DNA from: Verrucomicrobia bacterium LW23
GTDB taxonomy: Bacteria; Verrucomicrobiota; Verrucomicrobiia; Methylacidiphilales; UBA1321
NCBI GenBank assembly: GCA_003054695.1
Contig: QAZA01000016.1
Location: 1 to 64,000, forward strand
DNA length: 64,000 nucleotides
Direction: 5' to 3'
Shown here: piece by piece, positions 25,495 through 34,958 of the stretch
Numbering within the stretch: position 1 is the first letter of the stretch
Layout of the letters: every line of letters begins with the position of its first letter
The notes under the pieces: generated by a model
Told to the model about the DNA's origin: nothing
Database searches by the model: none
The model's input: only the letters and a program-made list of their open reading frames with translations
Made by a program: the position numbers and the translations under genes

Positions 25495-26190
25495 TCAATC
25501 GTCCGCAAGCGCGGTCCACTCATCGAGAGTGTATCCTTCGCTGCTGATGAAAAGCAGCCTGTCGATCATGTACTCGAGGCCCGAAGGGCGATCCACATCG
25601 GAGATCTTCATTCCCAGTAGGCTGCCCACCGCCATCCTGCCGCGGCGGTGGATCTCAGCCTCTGCCTGGCTGCGATCCATGGGTTGACTTCCTTCCTTAC
25701 GCAGGCGAGCGCCTGCAGGCTCCCACGTCTCGGGATCAGGAATCTCGCCGTCGTAGTCCTCCACGTCGGCTGTATCCATGAGGGGCAGGCCAAACGCCTT
25801 CGCGCCCGTGAGCTTCAGCAAGGCGGCTGGCGAGAGACGCCGACGGGTATTCGGATCCAGCTCGTATCCCTCTTCGTCATACCAGCCCAGGTCTACCAGG
25901 TCCTTACCAGCCTGCTCCGCCTGGTACGGATACTCAGCCTCCTGCGAGGCAAGGCCAAAGGGCACAGGGACTTTGATCCCTTTGCGCTTGTTATAAGCTC
26001 GTGAGGCAATGCAGGCCTCGCGGATGCGAGGAGGCAAACGTCGAAACCAGCCAACCCCCTGCAGGGGAGGATTACCACCCAGCACTGCGTCAAGAAATGG
26101 ACCAGCGCAAGGGAATCCTCCCATTGCCGCATGCGGCGTCAAAGGGGGATTCATGTTCCCCGGGAAAAAGGGCTCAAGCTTAAAGTCCAT
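25495..26190 (-). CDS. Phage hypothetical protein
   Basis: This is a 231-aa protein, the last gene of the leftward late operon. It has no recognised domain. Its composition is acidic with a proline-rich start, and it contains RRRLSPAALLKLTGAKAFGL and DRPSGLEYMIDRLLFISSEGYTLDEW. It starts 35 bp past the stop of the Nudix/ART gene. An ATG at 26154 preceded by GGGGAAC is an alternative start. Confidence 0.6.
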   Translation of the reverse strand: MDFKLEPFFPGNMNPPLTPHAAMGGFPCAGPFLDAVLGGNPPLQGVGWFRRLPPRIREACIASRAYNKRKGIKVPVPFGLASQEAEYPYQAEQAGKDLVDLGWYDEEGYELDPNTRRRLSPAALLKLTGAKAFGLPLMDTADVEDYDGEIPDPETWEPAGARLRKEGSQPMDRSQAEAEIHRRGRMAVGSLLGMKISDVDRPSGLEYMIDRLLFISSEGYTLDEWTALADD

Positions 26191-26225
26191 AAAATAAGAA
26201 TAGTTCTCCTCGCCCGACGCGTCAA

Positions 26226-28412
26226 TTATCTTACGTTGTACCCTTGAGGCACCTTTTGCTGCTGCACCCGGGTCATGGATCTGTTGAGGACGATATAATA
26301 GTTCTCCCCATAGTTTCCGGCGACATCGTGGTGAATGGCGTCGTAACCAGCAAGGGCAGCATGCAGGCCCAGATACCTCACCTCTCTCCCGTGTGAGGAC
26401 ATGCCCACTCGTTGGTCGGTGGCATTCTTAAACGCAGCTGGTGCCTTGATGCGGCCGCCGCCAGCTTTGGTGATATTTCCTCCCCAACCCATCGTCCCGT
26501 TGAATGCAGTGAGCAACTCGCTCATCTTAATCACTTTAGCCTCCTTCTTGAGGGCCATACGCAGGTAAGGCCCAGGACCGTACCGGCCACGAGAGGTGGC
26601 ATTAGCGCGCCCCTTCGATGCGTCCGCATATGTCCCATCCCCAAACATACCAAAGCCCGGGTAATGATCTCCTGAGATGTACTCATTGAGAAGCTGCTCT
26701 GACGATCTTCCAGAGATGGCTTTGACCCCCCGGAGCATTTCAATGTCGCCCCCGGCTATGAACTGATCCATCTCTGCGGGCGTCTGAAGGGACGGTTTAG
26801 CATTGTACCCACGCGACTGTTGGATCGCATGGAGTACCGTAGATCCCGGGTGATCGCCGGCAGCCAGCTTTTGGCGCCTATACTCCTCCACACGCGAGGC
26901 AACGCCCTCCAATATCTTGTCCACAGCTTTCATAGGCGTGGTCAGCTTGATAGGCGTGACTACACCCAGGGCCGAGGTGTCGTCGCTGCGCAGTTTGTTC
27001 GTCCCCCGCACCACTGCGCTCGGTGTGCTCCCCAAGTCCCGTGCGGCCTCTGCACTCATCAGCTCCATCCGCTCCGTTTCAGGCGGGTTGCCCGGCGTGT
27101 TCTTGATGGGAGCCACATCCCAAGGTGCTCCGCCTACCCGCTTTGCGCGGTAAACGCGGTATGGCCGCGACCCTGCCCCCGTTCCGTAATTGGTGTCGTA
27201 GAAATCTCCCGCATGCCCAGTGATCTCAATCTGCAGTCCGGTTTCCTCATATGCTTCCTTGATTGCGTTCTGCTGGAGGGTCAGCCCCTTTTCCACCGTA
27301 CCAGAGGGTAGCGAGTACTCCCTGGAACCGAAGGCGTTGGTAGGCTTGCACATCCACACACTGCCATCCGGCTCCTCGATGATGACGCCCACACGGTCAA
27401 TCTTTACGCCTCGAAGAGGAGGAGTCTCGGGGATCGCATCCCTGACCCGCTCGTAAAACGTCCTATCGGTTACGGGCTTAAGATCAATCCCATGCAGAGA
27501 CTCACCCGGCACTGGCTTGTTGGCGTCCCATGCTCGCCGCGCCGTGTCTGGGCGGCCATTGTGCGGCTGACCAGGAACTGTAACCGGGGCAACGGGCTGA
27601 GCCGGCGCCGCCAACCGAGTAGCAGGCTGAGTAGCGGGCTGAGGCTGAGCCGGCGCCGCCAACCGAGTAGCAGGCTGAGCCGGTGCCGCCACCCGAATAG
27701 CGAACTGAGGCTGAGCCGGCGCGGCCACTGGGGCAGCGCCCTGCCCCAACTGCTGGGGCGTCATCGCTGCCACGGAGGTGGCCACGGCCTGGCGGGTTTT
27801 GCCACTGGCTAGCGGGGCGCTGGCGCCGGAGGCCCGATGGGTGGTGGCCACCCACGTGGTACCGACACGGCTGATGGTAACGGGCGTACCGTGGTGGGTG
27901 GCGGTGTAGACGCCAGCGCTTTGCTTGCTCATGGGGAGGCCGGCGGTGCTGGCGCCGGCGGGCTTGCCGGCGGCAGCGGCACGGGTGGCGGTACCCCCCC
28001 CCGTCCGGGCCGCCGGCAGCACGCAATCCTTCCAGGCGGCAACGCAGCTGCTGCCACACTGTTTGCCTTTGCGGCAGTTGATGTTATCCACCAGCAGGTC
28101 CACCACGGGCGCGCCGGCATCAAAGGCCTCGGCCAGGGCCGGGCTGGAGGAGAGGGCCAGCGCATTGCCCAGCAGCCAGCCGTTGCGGGCCTCGCCCGCG
28201 ATGTTGCGGGCCAGAATCTGGGCATGGGTTCGGGAGTACTCCCGCGCGACGTTAGCCAGGCTGCCCCGGGTGCGCAGTCCAAACTGCACGTCCTCCAGTG
28301 CGGCATCCACGCTTTGCAACGTGGCGGCCAGCAGCATGCGGGCGGCCAGCAGGGCCTCCGCACCCACGGCCTGGGCCTGGTCCTCTGCGGGGGCGTTGAT
28401 GTTGATCGTCAT
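26226..28412 (-). CDS. Nudix domain fused to a candidate ADP-ribosyltransferase domain, phage tail-end gene
   Basis: This is a 728-aa multidomain protein. Residues 1-110 are helical. A Cys motif CRKGKQCGSSCVAAWKDC (113-130) is of a type found in phage head/tail-associated proteins. A Gln/Ala/Pro repeat linker (APAQPATRLAAPAQPQP) spans about 228-282. A Nudix fold spans about 332-470, with the box starting G371 and ending KEAYEETGL (385-393); the first Glu of the box is Leu and the Arg is Lys, but the metal-binding EAxEE is kept. Residues 558-728 look like an ART/PARP-type domain: LRGVKAI (R561), MFGDGTYADASKG (Y595) resembling the PARP motif GKGIYFAD, and GENYYIVLN (E703) near the end. Catalysis is inferred, not shown. 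It is set at the ATG 28410-28412; residues upstream in the open frame belong to the overlapping Cys-rich gene. Confidence 0.65.
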   Translation of the reverse strand: MTININAPAEDQAQAVGAEALLAARMLLAATLQSVDAALEDVQFGLRTRGSLANVAREYSRTHAQILARNIAGEARNGWLLGNALALSSSPALAEAFDAGAPVVDLLVDNINCRKGKQCGSSCVAAWKDCVLPAARTGGGTATRAAAAGKPAGASTAGLPMSKQSAGVYTATHHGTPVTISRVGTTWVATTHRASGASAPLASGKTRQAVATSVAAMTPQQLGQGAAPVAAPAQPQFAIRVAAPAQPATRLAAPAQPQPATQPATRLAAPAQPVAPVTVPGQPHNGRPDTARRAWDANKPVPGESLHGIDLKPVTDRTFYERVRDAIPETPPLRGVKIDRVGVIIEEPDGSVWMCKPTNAFGSREYSLPSGTVEKGLTLQQNAIKEAYEETGLQIEITGHAGDFYDTNYGTGAGSRPYRVYRAKRVGGAPWDVAPIKNTPGNPPETERMELMSAEAARDLGSTPSAVVRGTNKLRSDDTSALGVVTPIKLTTPMKAVDKILEGVASRVEEYRRQKLAAGDHPGSTVLHAIQQSRGYNAKPSLQTPAEMDQFIAGGDIEMLRGVKAISGRSSEQLLNEYISGDHYPGFGMFGDGTYADASKGRANATSRGRYGPGPYLRMALKKEAKVIKMSELLTAFNGTMGWGGNITKAGGGRIKAPAAFKNATDQRVGMSSHGREVRYLGLHAALAGYDAIHHDVAGNYGENYYIVLNRSMTRVQQQKVPQGYNVR

Positions 28413-28420
28413 GGCGTCGT

Positions 28421-28696
28421 TTATCCCTTTTTTGATGAGCCGCAGCCCCTGGCACACGGCATGTTGTCGGCTCTCCACTGCTCCAGCCTCGCGGCCTCCT
28501 GCACCGCCGCCGTTGTCGGCAGGCGCTCGGCGGTAAAGCCGTGGGGGCAGTCCCATTCCGCCTCCGGCATCTGGCCGATGCGCGCCAGGCTCTCGCGCCA
28601 GGCGCGGCTAGTGCGGCAGGCGTGACAATGCAGGCGCAGGCGGCAATGGAGGCTGCGCAGAAAGCGGGGGGTTGCAGGAGGGCGCGAAGGGTTCAT
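28421..28696 (-). CDS. Small Cys-rich phage protein
   Basis: This is a 91-aa basic protein with HCHACRTSRAW and WDCPHGFT, a spacing that suggests a metal site. Its ATG overlaps the stop of the upstream gene (ATGA, 28693-28696), which supports the start and translational coupling. Function is unknown. It lies just before the Nudix/ART gene. Confidence 0.65.
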   Translation of the reverse strand: MNPSRPPATPRFLRSLHCRLRLHCHACRTSRAWRESLARIGQMPEAEWDCPHGFTAERLPTTAAVQEAARLEQWRADNMPCARGCGSSKKG

Positions 28697-29148
28697 TCCT
28701 CCGTCTCCTCGGTGACAGTCACCGTCACGGTACCTCCGTAGGCGATACGCACGCCGCCGAAGCCGCTGCCATCGCCGCAGGAAGCCTCCGTAGGCGCATC
28801 TCCGATGAAAGGGGTGCTGAGTCCGCGATGTCCGAGCGCCATAAAAGCCACGACATCTCCGCTCAGGTCGATCACGAGCTCGTAGTTGCCTCCCAGGCAG
28901 GAGAGAGACAGCGTCCAGGTGCCAGTCGATCCCTGCCACGAACGAATCCCTCCGCCTGGATCAAGGGCGACCTCCAGATGGTACGTCCCGTTCGGGTCAG
29001 GCAGGTAGGGCGCCACTTCCGGGCATAGCGTAATCCCCGACACAACCGCAGTCAGCGGTACCGCGGGCGCGCAGCCGCAGCATACGTCGGCACCGCAGTC
29101 AGGGCAGCAATGCTCCCCTCGCCCCAGGTTGGAGAACCAGCCGGACAT
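28693..29148 (-). CDS. Phage protein with N-terminal Cys cluster
   Basis: This is a 151-aa protein. The CCPDCGADVCCGC segment at about 14-26 looks like a zinc knuckle; the rest is predicted beta-rich (tail accessory-like). GGGGAGGT lies 3 bases before the ATG, inside the end of the preceding tail gene. Function is unknown. Confidence 0.65.
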   Translation of the reverse strand: MSGWFSNLGRGEHCCPDCGADVCCGCAPAVPLTAVVSGITLCPEVAPYLPDPNGTYHLEVALDPGGGIRSWQGSTGTWTLSLSCLGGNYELVIDLSGDVVAFMALGHRGLSTPFIGDAPTEASCGDGSGFGGVRIAYGGTVTVTVTEETEE

Positions 29149-31251
29149 TTAGACCTCCCCCTCAATGGGGTCGCTCATCAGCACCCACACGTATTTTGCC
29201 GGCGCGTCCGACGGCTCGCCGGCCACGCACCACTTGGCCTTGCGCAGCTTGATGTCCACGCCCTTGTCCGTGTCGGTAATGTCGTCCAGGGAAAGGGAGA
29301 TCGCCTTTTTGGGCAGGCCCTCCTTGCCATTCCAGAGCAGCTGGTAGGCGCCCGTGGCTGTCGTCACCACAGTGATGGTGGGGATCTCTTCGCCCGCGCC
29401 CGGACCTTTCTGTTCGCTCTTGAGCTCGGTGGAGCTGGCCGTGGTGGTGGTGGCGGCGCCGTCCTTGTGCTGCACGCCCAGTTTGGGGTTGGGATCCTCC
29501 TTGGTGCCCAGGTCAAAGGTGATCTTGCTTTCCTTGTTTTCCTCGTTGTCGCTGGGGCTGCTGAGGGCCTGCTGGATGATGGAGCCGCCCAGGTTGGCCC
29601 CGCGCTGGATGGCGGTGCCGGTAGGCCCGTCGGTCTGCACGGCCTCCGAGGGTTCGCCCCCTTCGCGTTCCGCCGCCCGGGTGCTCACCCGTCGGCCGTT
29701 GGTCACCCGCATCAGCTCCAAAAGGTCCTGCGTCCCCAGGTGCTCGGGGGCGCCAAAACCCACCTCCGTGGTGCCTCTAAACACATCCTCGCGCACCTGC
29801 TGCACCTGGGCGCCCATCGTGGCCCAGTCCGCGTGCCCGCCGGCAATGTTCAGCTTCATCCCGGGCCGCACGGCGCTGCTGCATTCCGGCTCCCAGAGGG
29901 TGATGCTGCCGTCGTAGTGCAGCACGCTCATCACGTCGTAGAGCTGCTGCGCCAGGTTGGGCGGCGCCTGCTCGGCCTCCGTGGCAGAGCTGGTGCGCGA
30001 GTAGGTTTTATCGCTCAGCTCTGTGCCCATCAGTTGTATAGAGATGGGACTGAACTCATGCTTGTATTCAGATGCTCCACTCTTATCCAGGCCGGAGAAA
30101 ACAGTGAAGACTTCTACCTCGTAGGTCTGGGCCTGGGTTTCCCAGGATGGGATTGCCCCACCCTTGAGCTCTCGGGGCAACCCAGGGCCTCCTCCGACCT
30201 TCTTGATGCCGGTGAGATTAGCTTTTTGAGGATGCCCCATGACAAGTCCCACAACGCTGTTCAGCTCCGGTTTGTGTGCCCGCCACCAATCCTCACTGCT
30301 GATATCAATAAACGGCGCCACCACGCGCTGGCGCTGGATGGACTTGGTGCCGCCGCCCAGCTCCAGGGTGCAGATCATGGCGCCGAACTCGGTGCCGGTG
30401 GCTTCGGGCGGGGCTTTTTGCACGTCCACGCTGGTGTAGCTGTAGCCGTCGATTGAGTTGACCCGCTCGATGTGGATCACCACGGCCGGCACGATCAGGT
30501 CGTGGCGCGGGGTAATCTGCAGGTCAATGGGGCCCACGCGCACGCCGCCGCTGCCGGGCAGCAGGGTGCCGCCCAGCGTCTGCGTTACCGCGGGCATGTT
30601 GTCCCGGCTGGTCACGTGCAGGGTGGGCGGGGTGGTCGCGTAGTCAAACCACACCACGGCGTTGGGCGTCCACCGCATCATGTTGCGGATCACCTCGGCG
30701 CACGGCATGTCGCGCACCTCGTTATAAGGCGCGTACACGGCCGGCTCAATGGTCCCTTTCTGGATCGGGCAGCCCCGCGCGATGAGCAGGTCCACCACCT
30801 CGCCGATTTGCTCGCCCGTAGTCATGCGCGGGCCGTTGAGGCGCTGGCACAGCACGGCGCGGGTCACCAGGCGCTCGGTGGGCTCCGCCTCGGGGTTCTC
30901 CGGGTCGCGGTATTTCCAGTTCTGCTCAAAAATCTTGCGCTGCGCATACCACCACGGCCCTTCCAGCCGGTACTCCATGCCCTCGGCCGGGCCGCTGGCC
31001 TGGCGCGGGTTGGTCACCACCACGCCGTAAAACCACTGCACGCCGTCACGGTAAATCGCGCACACCTGGCCGTACGCCCACGGGGCCGGGTCGTCGACCA
31101 GCGCCCCGTCAATGGCTATGTCCACCACGTCGGCCTGCAGGTTGTTGAGGCTGCGGGTGAGAGAGGAGATACCCCACCCCGCCAGCGTGCGTGTGCGCGC
31201 GGCCGGGTTGGGCTGCCCGGGTTGGTACGTCAGTGTCCAGTTTGTCGCCAT
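29149..31251 (-). CDS. Phage tail tip/baseplate hub-like protein
   Basis: This is a 700-aa protein directly after the tape measure, the usual place for distal-tail or hub proteins. The N-terminal 120 residues (ADVVDIAIDG, WAYGQVCAIYRDGVQWFYGVV) resemble the beta-domain of gpD/gp27-like hubs, followed by a 'LIARG... TPNAVVWFDYATTPPTLHVTSRD' region typical of these proteins. The last 170 residues are a separate low-complexity and beta-rich tail. The specific role is inferred from position and pattern. Confidence 0.65.
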   Translation of the reverse strand: MATNWTLTYQPGQPNPAARTRTLAGWGISSLTRSLNNLQADVVDIAIDGALVDDPAPWAYGQVCAIYRDGVQWFYGVVVTNPRQASGPAEGMEYRLEGPWWYAQRKIFEQNWKYRDPENPEAEPTERLVTRAVLCQRLNGPRMTTGEQIGEVVDLLIARGCPIQKGTIEPAVYAPYNEVRDMPCAEVIRNMMRWTPNAVVWFDYATTPPTLHVTSRDNMPAVTQTLGGTLLPGSGGVRVGPIDLQITPRHDLIVPAVVIHIERVNSIDGYSYTSVDVQKAPPEATGTEFGAMICTLELGGGTKSIQRQRVVAPFIDISSEDWWRAHKPELNSVVGLVMGHPQKANLTGIKKVGGGPGLPRELKGGAIPSWETQAQTYEVEVFTVFSGLDKSGASEYKHEFSPISIQLMGTELSDKTYSRTSSATEAEQAPPNLAQQLYDVMSVLHYDGSITLWEPECSSAVRPGMKLNIAGGHADWATMGAQVQQVREDVFRGTTEVGFGAPEHLGTQDLLELMRVTNGRRVSTRAAEREGGEPSEAVQTDGPTGTAIQRGANLGGSIIQQALSSPSDNEENKESKITFDLGTKEDPNPKLGVQHKDGAATTTTASSTELKSEQKGPGAGEEIPTITVVTTATGAYQLLWNGKEGLPKKAISLSLDDITDTDKGVDIKLRKAKWCVAGEPSDAPAKYVWVLMSDPIEGEV

Positions 31252-31280
31252 TAGGGTTGTCTTGGTTGTCTTGTCTGTCT

Positions 31281-34200
31281 TTAACCGGCACCCTGCCGGT
31301 TAGCTGCATTGGCCGCCTTCACGCGCGCCAGCTCCGCCTCAAAGGCCTTGATCTGCGGGGTCTTGGCCGCGCCCATCGATTTGAGCAGCTTGGTCAGCTC
31401 CATCAGGGCATTGCCCAGCCCCTCGAGCTCCTCTTTGGCCGCGCCATCCTTGAGCACGTCGGTTGCCTCCCGTATCGCGGACATCACGGAGGCAATAGGG
31501 GTGCCGCTTTTGCCTTTGGTGGCGGCCGTCAGTGCCTCGCTCATCTGGATCAGGGTGCCGGCATCCCCTCCGGCCGCCTGCTTGGCGGCGTGGTTGGCAC
31601 GCAGCTGCTCCTCTTCCTGGGCGCTCTGGGCCGGGCTGGCGGCCGCCTGCTGTTCCATACCGCTCAGCTCGCGCCTGGCCCGCTCGCGCCGGTTGCCCAG
31701 GCGCGCGGCGGCCGCCTGCCGCTTCAGCAACGGGGCGGAGGTATCGCGCAGCGTGGCCGCGTCCTCGGCCTCGTTGCCCTCGCCCGTGCGCTCCAGTTCG
31801 GCGCGCACCTGCGGGTCCTGGTGCAGGTCGGCCCGGTTAATCTGGGCGTTGCCGGTCACGGTCGGGTCGTTGAGGGCGATGTTCGCGTCCCCAATGGTGC
31901 GCTGCAGCGTGCCCTTGCGCACCTCCCGCGCCCGCGTCCTGTCTTCCACCTCGCGCTGGATGCGCAGGGTCTCGCGCGCCTTGTCGCCCCCCGCCTTGTC
32001 GGTAGCGTACCGGCGGTTGACCTCTTCATCCTCCAGAGTGCGCAGCCGGGCGCTGAGCCCGCCACGGTCCGCACCGCTCAGCGTAGGGTCCTTGAGCTGC
32101 GCCTGGATCTTTTGGCGCTCCGCCGCCGCATCACGCTCCGCTACGGAGGCGTCGGCCGTGCGCTGGGTCTGCTGCACGGTATCGGCGGCGGCTTTCTGGG
32201 CCGCCTGGTTGCCCGCGGCCGTGGTACGCTCCCGGCCCTGGGCGTTCATCACGGTTTCGCCCGCGGCTTTCGCCTCGTCCCGGCGGATGGCCTCGCGGCC
32301 GTTGTATTGCTGCGTGGCGGTGTCCGCCTGGGTCTGGGCTGCGGTGTAGTCGCGGGCGGTGGCCTTGGCGGCGCCCAGCTTCGCCTCATCGTCGGTGGCC
32401 ACCTGCTTCAAGTTGTCCTCCCAGGCCTTGCGTGCCCCCGGGGAAGCCATGGGGCTGGGCATGGGGGCAATGCGCCCTTCCTGCAGCATCGTCGCCTGCC
32501 ATTGCTCGTCCTGCGACTGCGCATACTCCAGCGCCTGCTTCGCGTTGCCCTGGGCCATGTACATCGCAAACATCGCGCTCTTGTGCATGTCCCCGCCCGC
32601 CTGCAGCTTCCCCTCCCGGGCGCGGGCCAGCGTGCCCGCTATTTGATCATACGTGCGGGGGCCGCCCGTCTTGAGTGTCTCCTTGGCGGCTCGGTACTTG
32701 GCGGCCTGGTCGGTCGTCAGGATGCCGTCGCCCTGCTCCACTTCACGCACCAGCAGCTCCTCATCGCTGGCGTAGCCCAGCTCTTTGGCCTGCTGCTGCG
32801 CGTTGTCCAGGTTCCCTTTGGCCGTGGTGGCCGCCCCCTGCAGGCGCTGGAGATTGGCGGCCTCGGCCTCGTGCTGTTTCACCAGCCTGTCGCGCGCGTC
32901 TTCGGCCTCTTTGGTCTGCGCTTTGGCTTTGGTTTCCTCCAGCTGGCCTCGCAGCTCGCCGCGTTGCTGGGCGTACCGGGCGCTGATGGCCGCCTGCTGC
33001 TCGCGCGTGTCGCCCCGGTCGCGGGCCTGGCGCAGCTCGGCGGCCTCGTCCGCGTCCAGCTTCTGGATTTTGGCGGCCGTCTCCACCTCGGCCCCCTCCA
33101 GTTGGGCGGCGCGCAGCCTCTCGATGGCCGCCGTGGCATCGTCCGAGGCCTTGCGCAGCCTCTCCAGCTCGGTCAGGGGCGTTTCCATCGTGGTGTCTTT
33201 GGCCACCTCCACCAGCTTCACCAGGCCCGTCTGCGCGTCCACCAGCGCCTCCGTTACCTTAGCGATGGGCGGCGCCGCCTGCTGGGCGGAGGATCCGGCG
33301 CTGTCGAGATTGCCCGAGGTAATGCCCATCACCTTGTTGAGCCCGCCCAACACGTTCGAGAGGCCCACGGCCGCGCGCGTGAGCACGTCAAAAATCGGCT
33401 TGGTGACCACGCCGGCAAACTGGGTAAACGAGTCATAGGCGTTACTCATCGCCACGCTCATCGTCTGGCTGGCCCGCTCGCTGGCCTGGCCAAACGCCGC
33501 CGTCTTCTCCATCAAAAACTCGTACAGCCGGCCCTGCTGGCGGGCCAGCTCGATGTCCTGGCGGCGGATGTTGAGCATGCGCGCGGCGGCCGCATCCTCG
33601 GTAATGTTGCCGGTCAACAGCGCCCGCGTCTCCTGGGTAATCTGCTCGGTCACAATGCCCAGGCCGGCCAGCGTCTGGCTCATGCGGGTGACAACCTCCA
33701 CCTGCTGCGTGACGCTCATGCCGGCCTGGGCGGCCGCGCCGGCCACGGCCTGGTAACTGCTCACCAGCTGCTGGAGCGTGGCCGGGCTTTCCGCCGCCTT
33801 GACCTTGAGCAGCTCCAGCGCCTGCGCCGCCATGCCCATCGCCTGAGAGAACGAGCCGATGCGGCCGGACTTGTCAAACTGCAAAAACACGCTGGCCAAG
33901 CCAATCTGGCTGGTCTCCAGCACCTGGTTAAAGGTCAGGCCTTGGGCAGCCATGGCGGCCATGGATGCGCCCACGGCGGTGATCGGGTTGGCCAGCAGGC
34001 TGATGGCGGACGCCGCGCCCGGCACCTGCTGGGCCACGTTCACCAGGTCGTCGCCAAACCGCGCCAGCATGCCGCCTTTCCCGCCGCCGCCACCTCCGCC
34101 GTCCCCTTTGTTGAGGTCGGAAATGCGCACCTTGACCAGCTGCATCTGGTCGATCAGGGCGTCGACGGTCTGCCCCGCGTCCACGCCGCTCTGGATGGCA

Positions 34201-34418
34201 TCCTGCAGGTAGGCGTCCAGCAGGCGCAGCTGCCCCACATCGAGCTGGCCGATGGTATCGTTAAATTCCTTCTGCTGGCGCTGCGCCGCCAGAATCTGGT
34301 CGGTAAAATGCTTTGCAGCCTTACCGGCATCCTGCAGCTCCGCAATCGTCTGCTTCGCGCCCGTGCCCTCGTTGGTCACGCGCACGGCGATGTCGTAGTA
34401 GGATTTGGGGGCGGCCAT
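31281..34418 (-). CDS. Tail tape measure protein
   Basis: This is a 1,045-aa protein, the longest phage gene. It is largely alpha-helical with long Ala/Gln/Arg/Glu-rich coiled-coil segments and a hydrophobic stretch near 120-190 (AISLLANPITAVGASMAAMAAQG), as expected of tape measures that set tail length. The family scales at about 0.15 nm per residue, so a tail of very roughly 150 nm would follow if the whole chain spans it. It starts with MAAPKSYYDIAVRVTNEG, as in lambda-gpH-like families. Confidence 0.85.
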   Translation of the reverse strand: MAAPKSYYDIAVRVTNEGTGAKQTIAELQDAGKAAKHFTDQILAAQRQQKEFNDTIGQLDVGQLRLLDAYLQDAIQSGVDAGQTVDALIDQMQLVKVRISDLNKGDGGGGGGGKGGMLARFGDDLVNVAQQVPGAASAISLLANPITAVGASMAAMAAQGLTFNQVLETSQIGLASVFLQFDKSGRIGSFSQAMGMAAQALELLKVKAAESPATLQQLVSSYQAVAGAAAQAGMSVTQQVEVVTRMSQTLAGLGIVTEQITQETRALLTGNITEDAAAARMLNIRRQDIELARQQGRLYEFLMEKTAAFGQASERASQTMSVAMSNAYDSFTQFAGVVTKPIFDVLTRAAVGLSNVLGGLNKVMGITSGNLDSAGSSAQQAAPPIAKVTEALVDAQTGLVKLVEVAKDTTMETPLTELERLRKASDDATAAIERLRAAQLEGAEVETAAKIQKLDADEAAELRQARDRGDTREQQAAISARYAQQRGELRGQLEETKAKAQTKEAEDARDRLVKQHEAEAANLQRLQGAATTAKGNLDNAQQQAKELGYASDEELLVREVEQGDGILTTDQAAKYRAAKETLKTGGPRTYDQIAGTLARAREGKLQAGGDMHKSAMFAMYMAQGNAKQALEYAQSQDEQWQATMLQEGRIAPMPSPMASPGARKAWEDNLKQVATDDEAKLGAAKATARDYTAAQTQADTATQQYNGREAIRRDEAKAAGETVMNAQGRERTTAAGNQAAQKAAADTVQQTQRTADASVAERDAAAERQKIQAQLKDPTLSGADRGGLSARLRTLEDEEVNRRYATDKAGGDKARETLRIQREVEDRTRAREVRKGTLQRTIGDANIALNDPTVTGNAQINRADLHQDPQVRAELERTGEGNEAEDAATLRDTSAPLLKRQAAAARLGNRRERARRELSGMEQQAAASPAQSAQEEEQLRANHAAKQAAGGDAGTLIQMSEALTAATKGKSGTPIASVMSAIREATDVLKDGAAKEELEGLGNALMELTKLLKSMGAAKTPQIKAFEAELARVKAANAANRQGAG

Positions 34419-34450
34419 GGGACGAGGAGGAAAGCAGCAGCGTTAAGGCG

Positions 34451-34957
34451 TTAAGGCGCCGGCGGGAAACGCATGATGTGCCCGGCACGGCCCAGCTTGG
34501 CCAGAGTGCGGATAGCGGTGGGGCGATCGGGGAACTGGTGGGTGGTGCTGGTGCCGATGTGCGTGGCGACGACAGGTGCGCGCGGGGCAAACTCGGGGTC
34601 CTCGGGGTCGGCCTGGTGCAGACGTTCCTCCAGGTCCAGCTGCGTGGCGGCGGCAACGTAAAACACCCAGTCCGATCCGTCCGGATTGGCCCGGAAAGTA
34701 ATGCCGTCCACCGTGATGCCGGCCGCGCGCACGGCCTCGCCCTGGGCGCGCTGGTCAGCCTCGGCCTGCTGAGCGGCGGCCACGGCGGCGGGATAGTCTA
34801 CCGTCAGGATGGTATTACCGGCGGCGACTTGCTCCGGGGTGGTCTCGGGCTGGTACACAATGGAGAGGGTGTCCGCGCCGGGGCCGGGGGTCGCGACGAT
34901 GCCGGCGAAGGGGATCGCCGCGGCGTTAAGCAGGGCTGTGAGGATGGATGCGCTCAT
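34451..34957 (-). CDS. Phage structural protein, unknown
   Basis: This is a 168-aa protein between the fibre-like gene and the tape measure. It contains VYQPETTPEQVAAGNTIL, a pattern seen in short tail-accessory proteins (XkdW-like), and a helical AAAQQAEADQRAQ stretch. Its ATG lies within 4 bp of the upstream stop. Confidence 0.6.
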   Translation of the reverse strand: MSASILTALLNAAAIPFAGIVATPGPGADTLSIVYQPETTPEQVAAGNTILTVDYPAAVAAAQQAEADQRAQGEAVRAAGITVDGITFRANPDGSDWVFYVAAATQLDLEERLHQADPEDPEFAPRAPVVATHIGTSTTHQFPDRPTAIRTLAKLGRAGHIMRFPPAP

Positions 34958-34958
34958 G

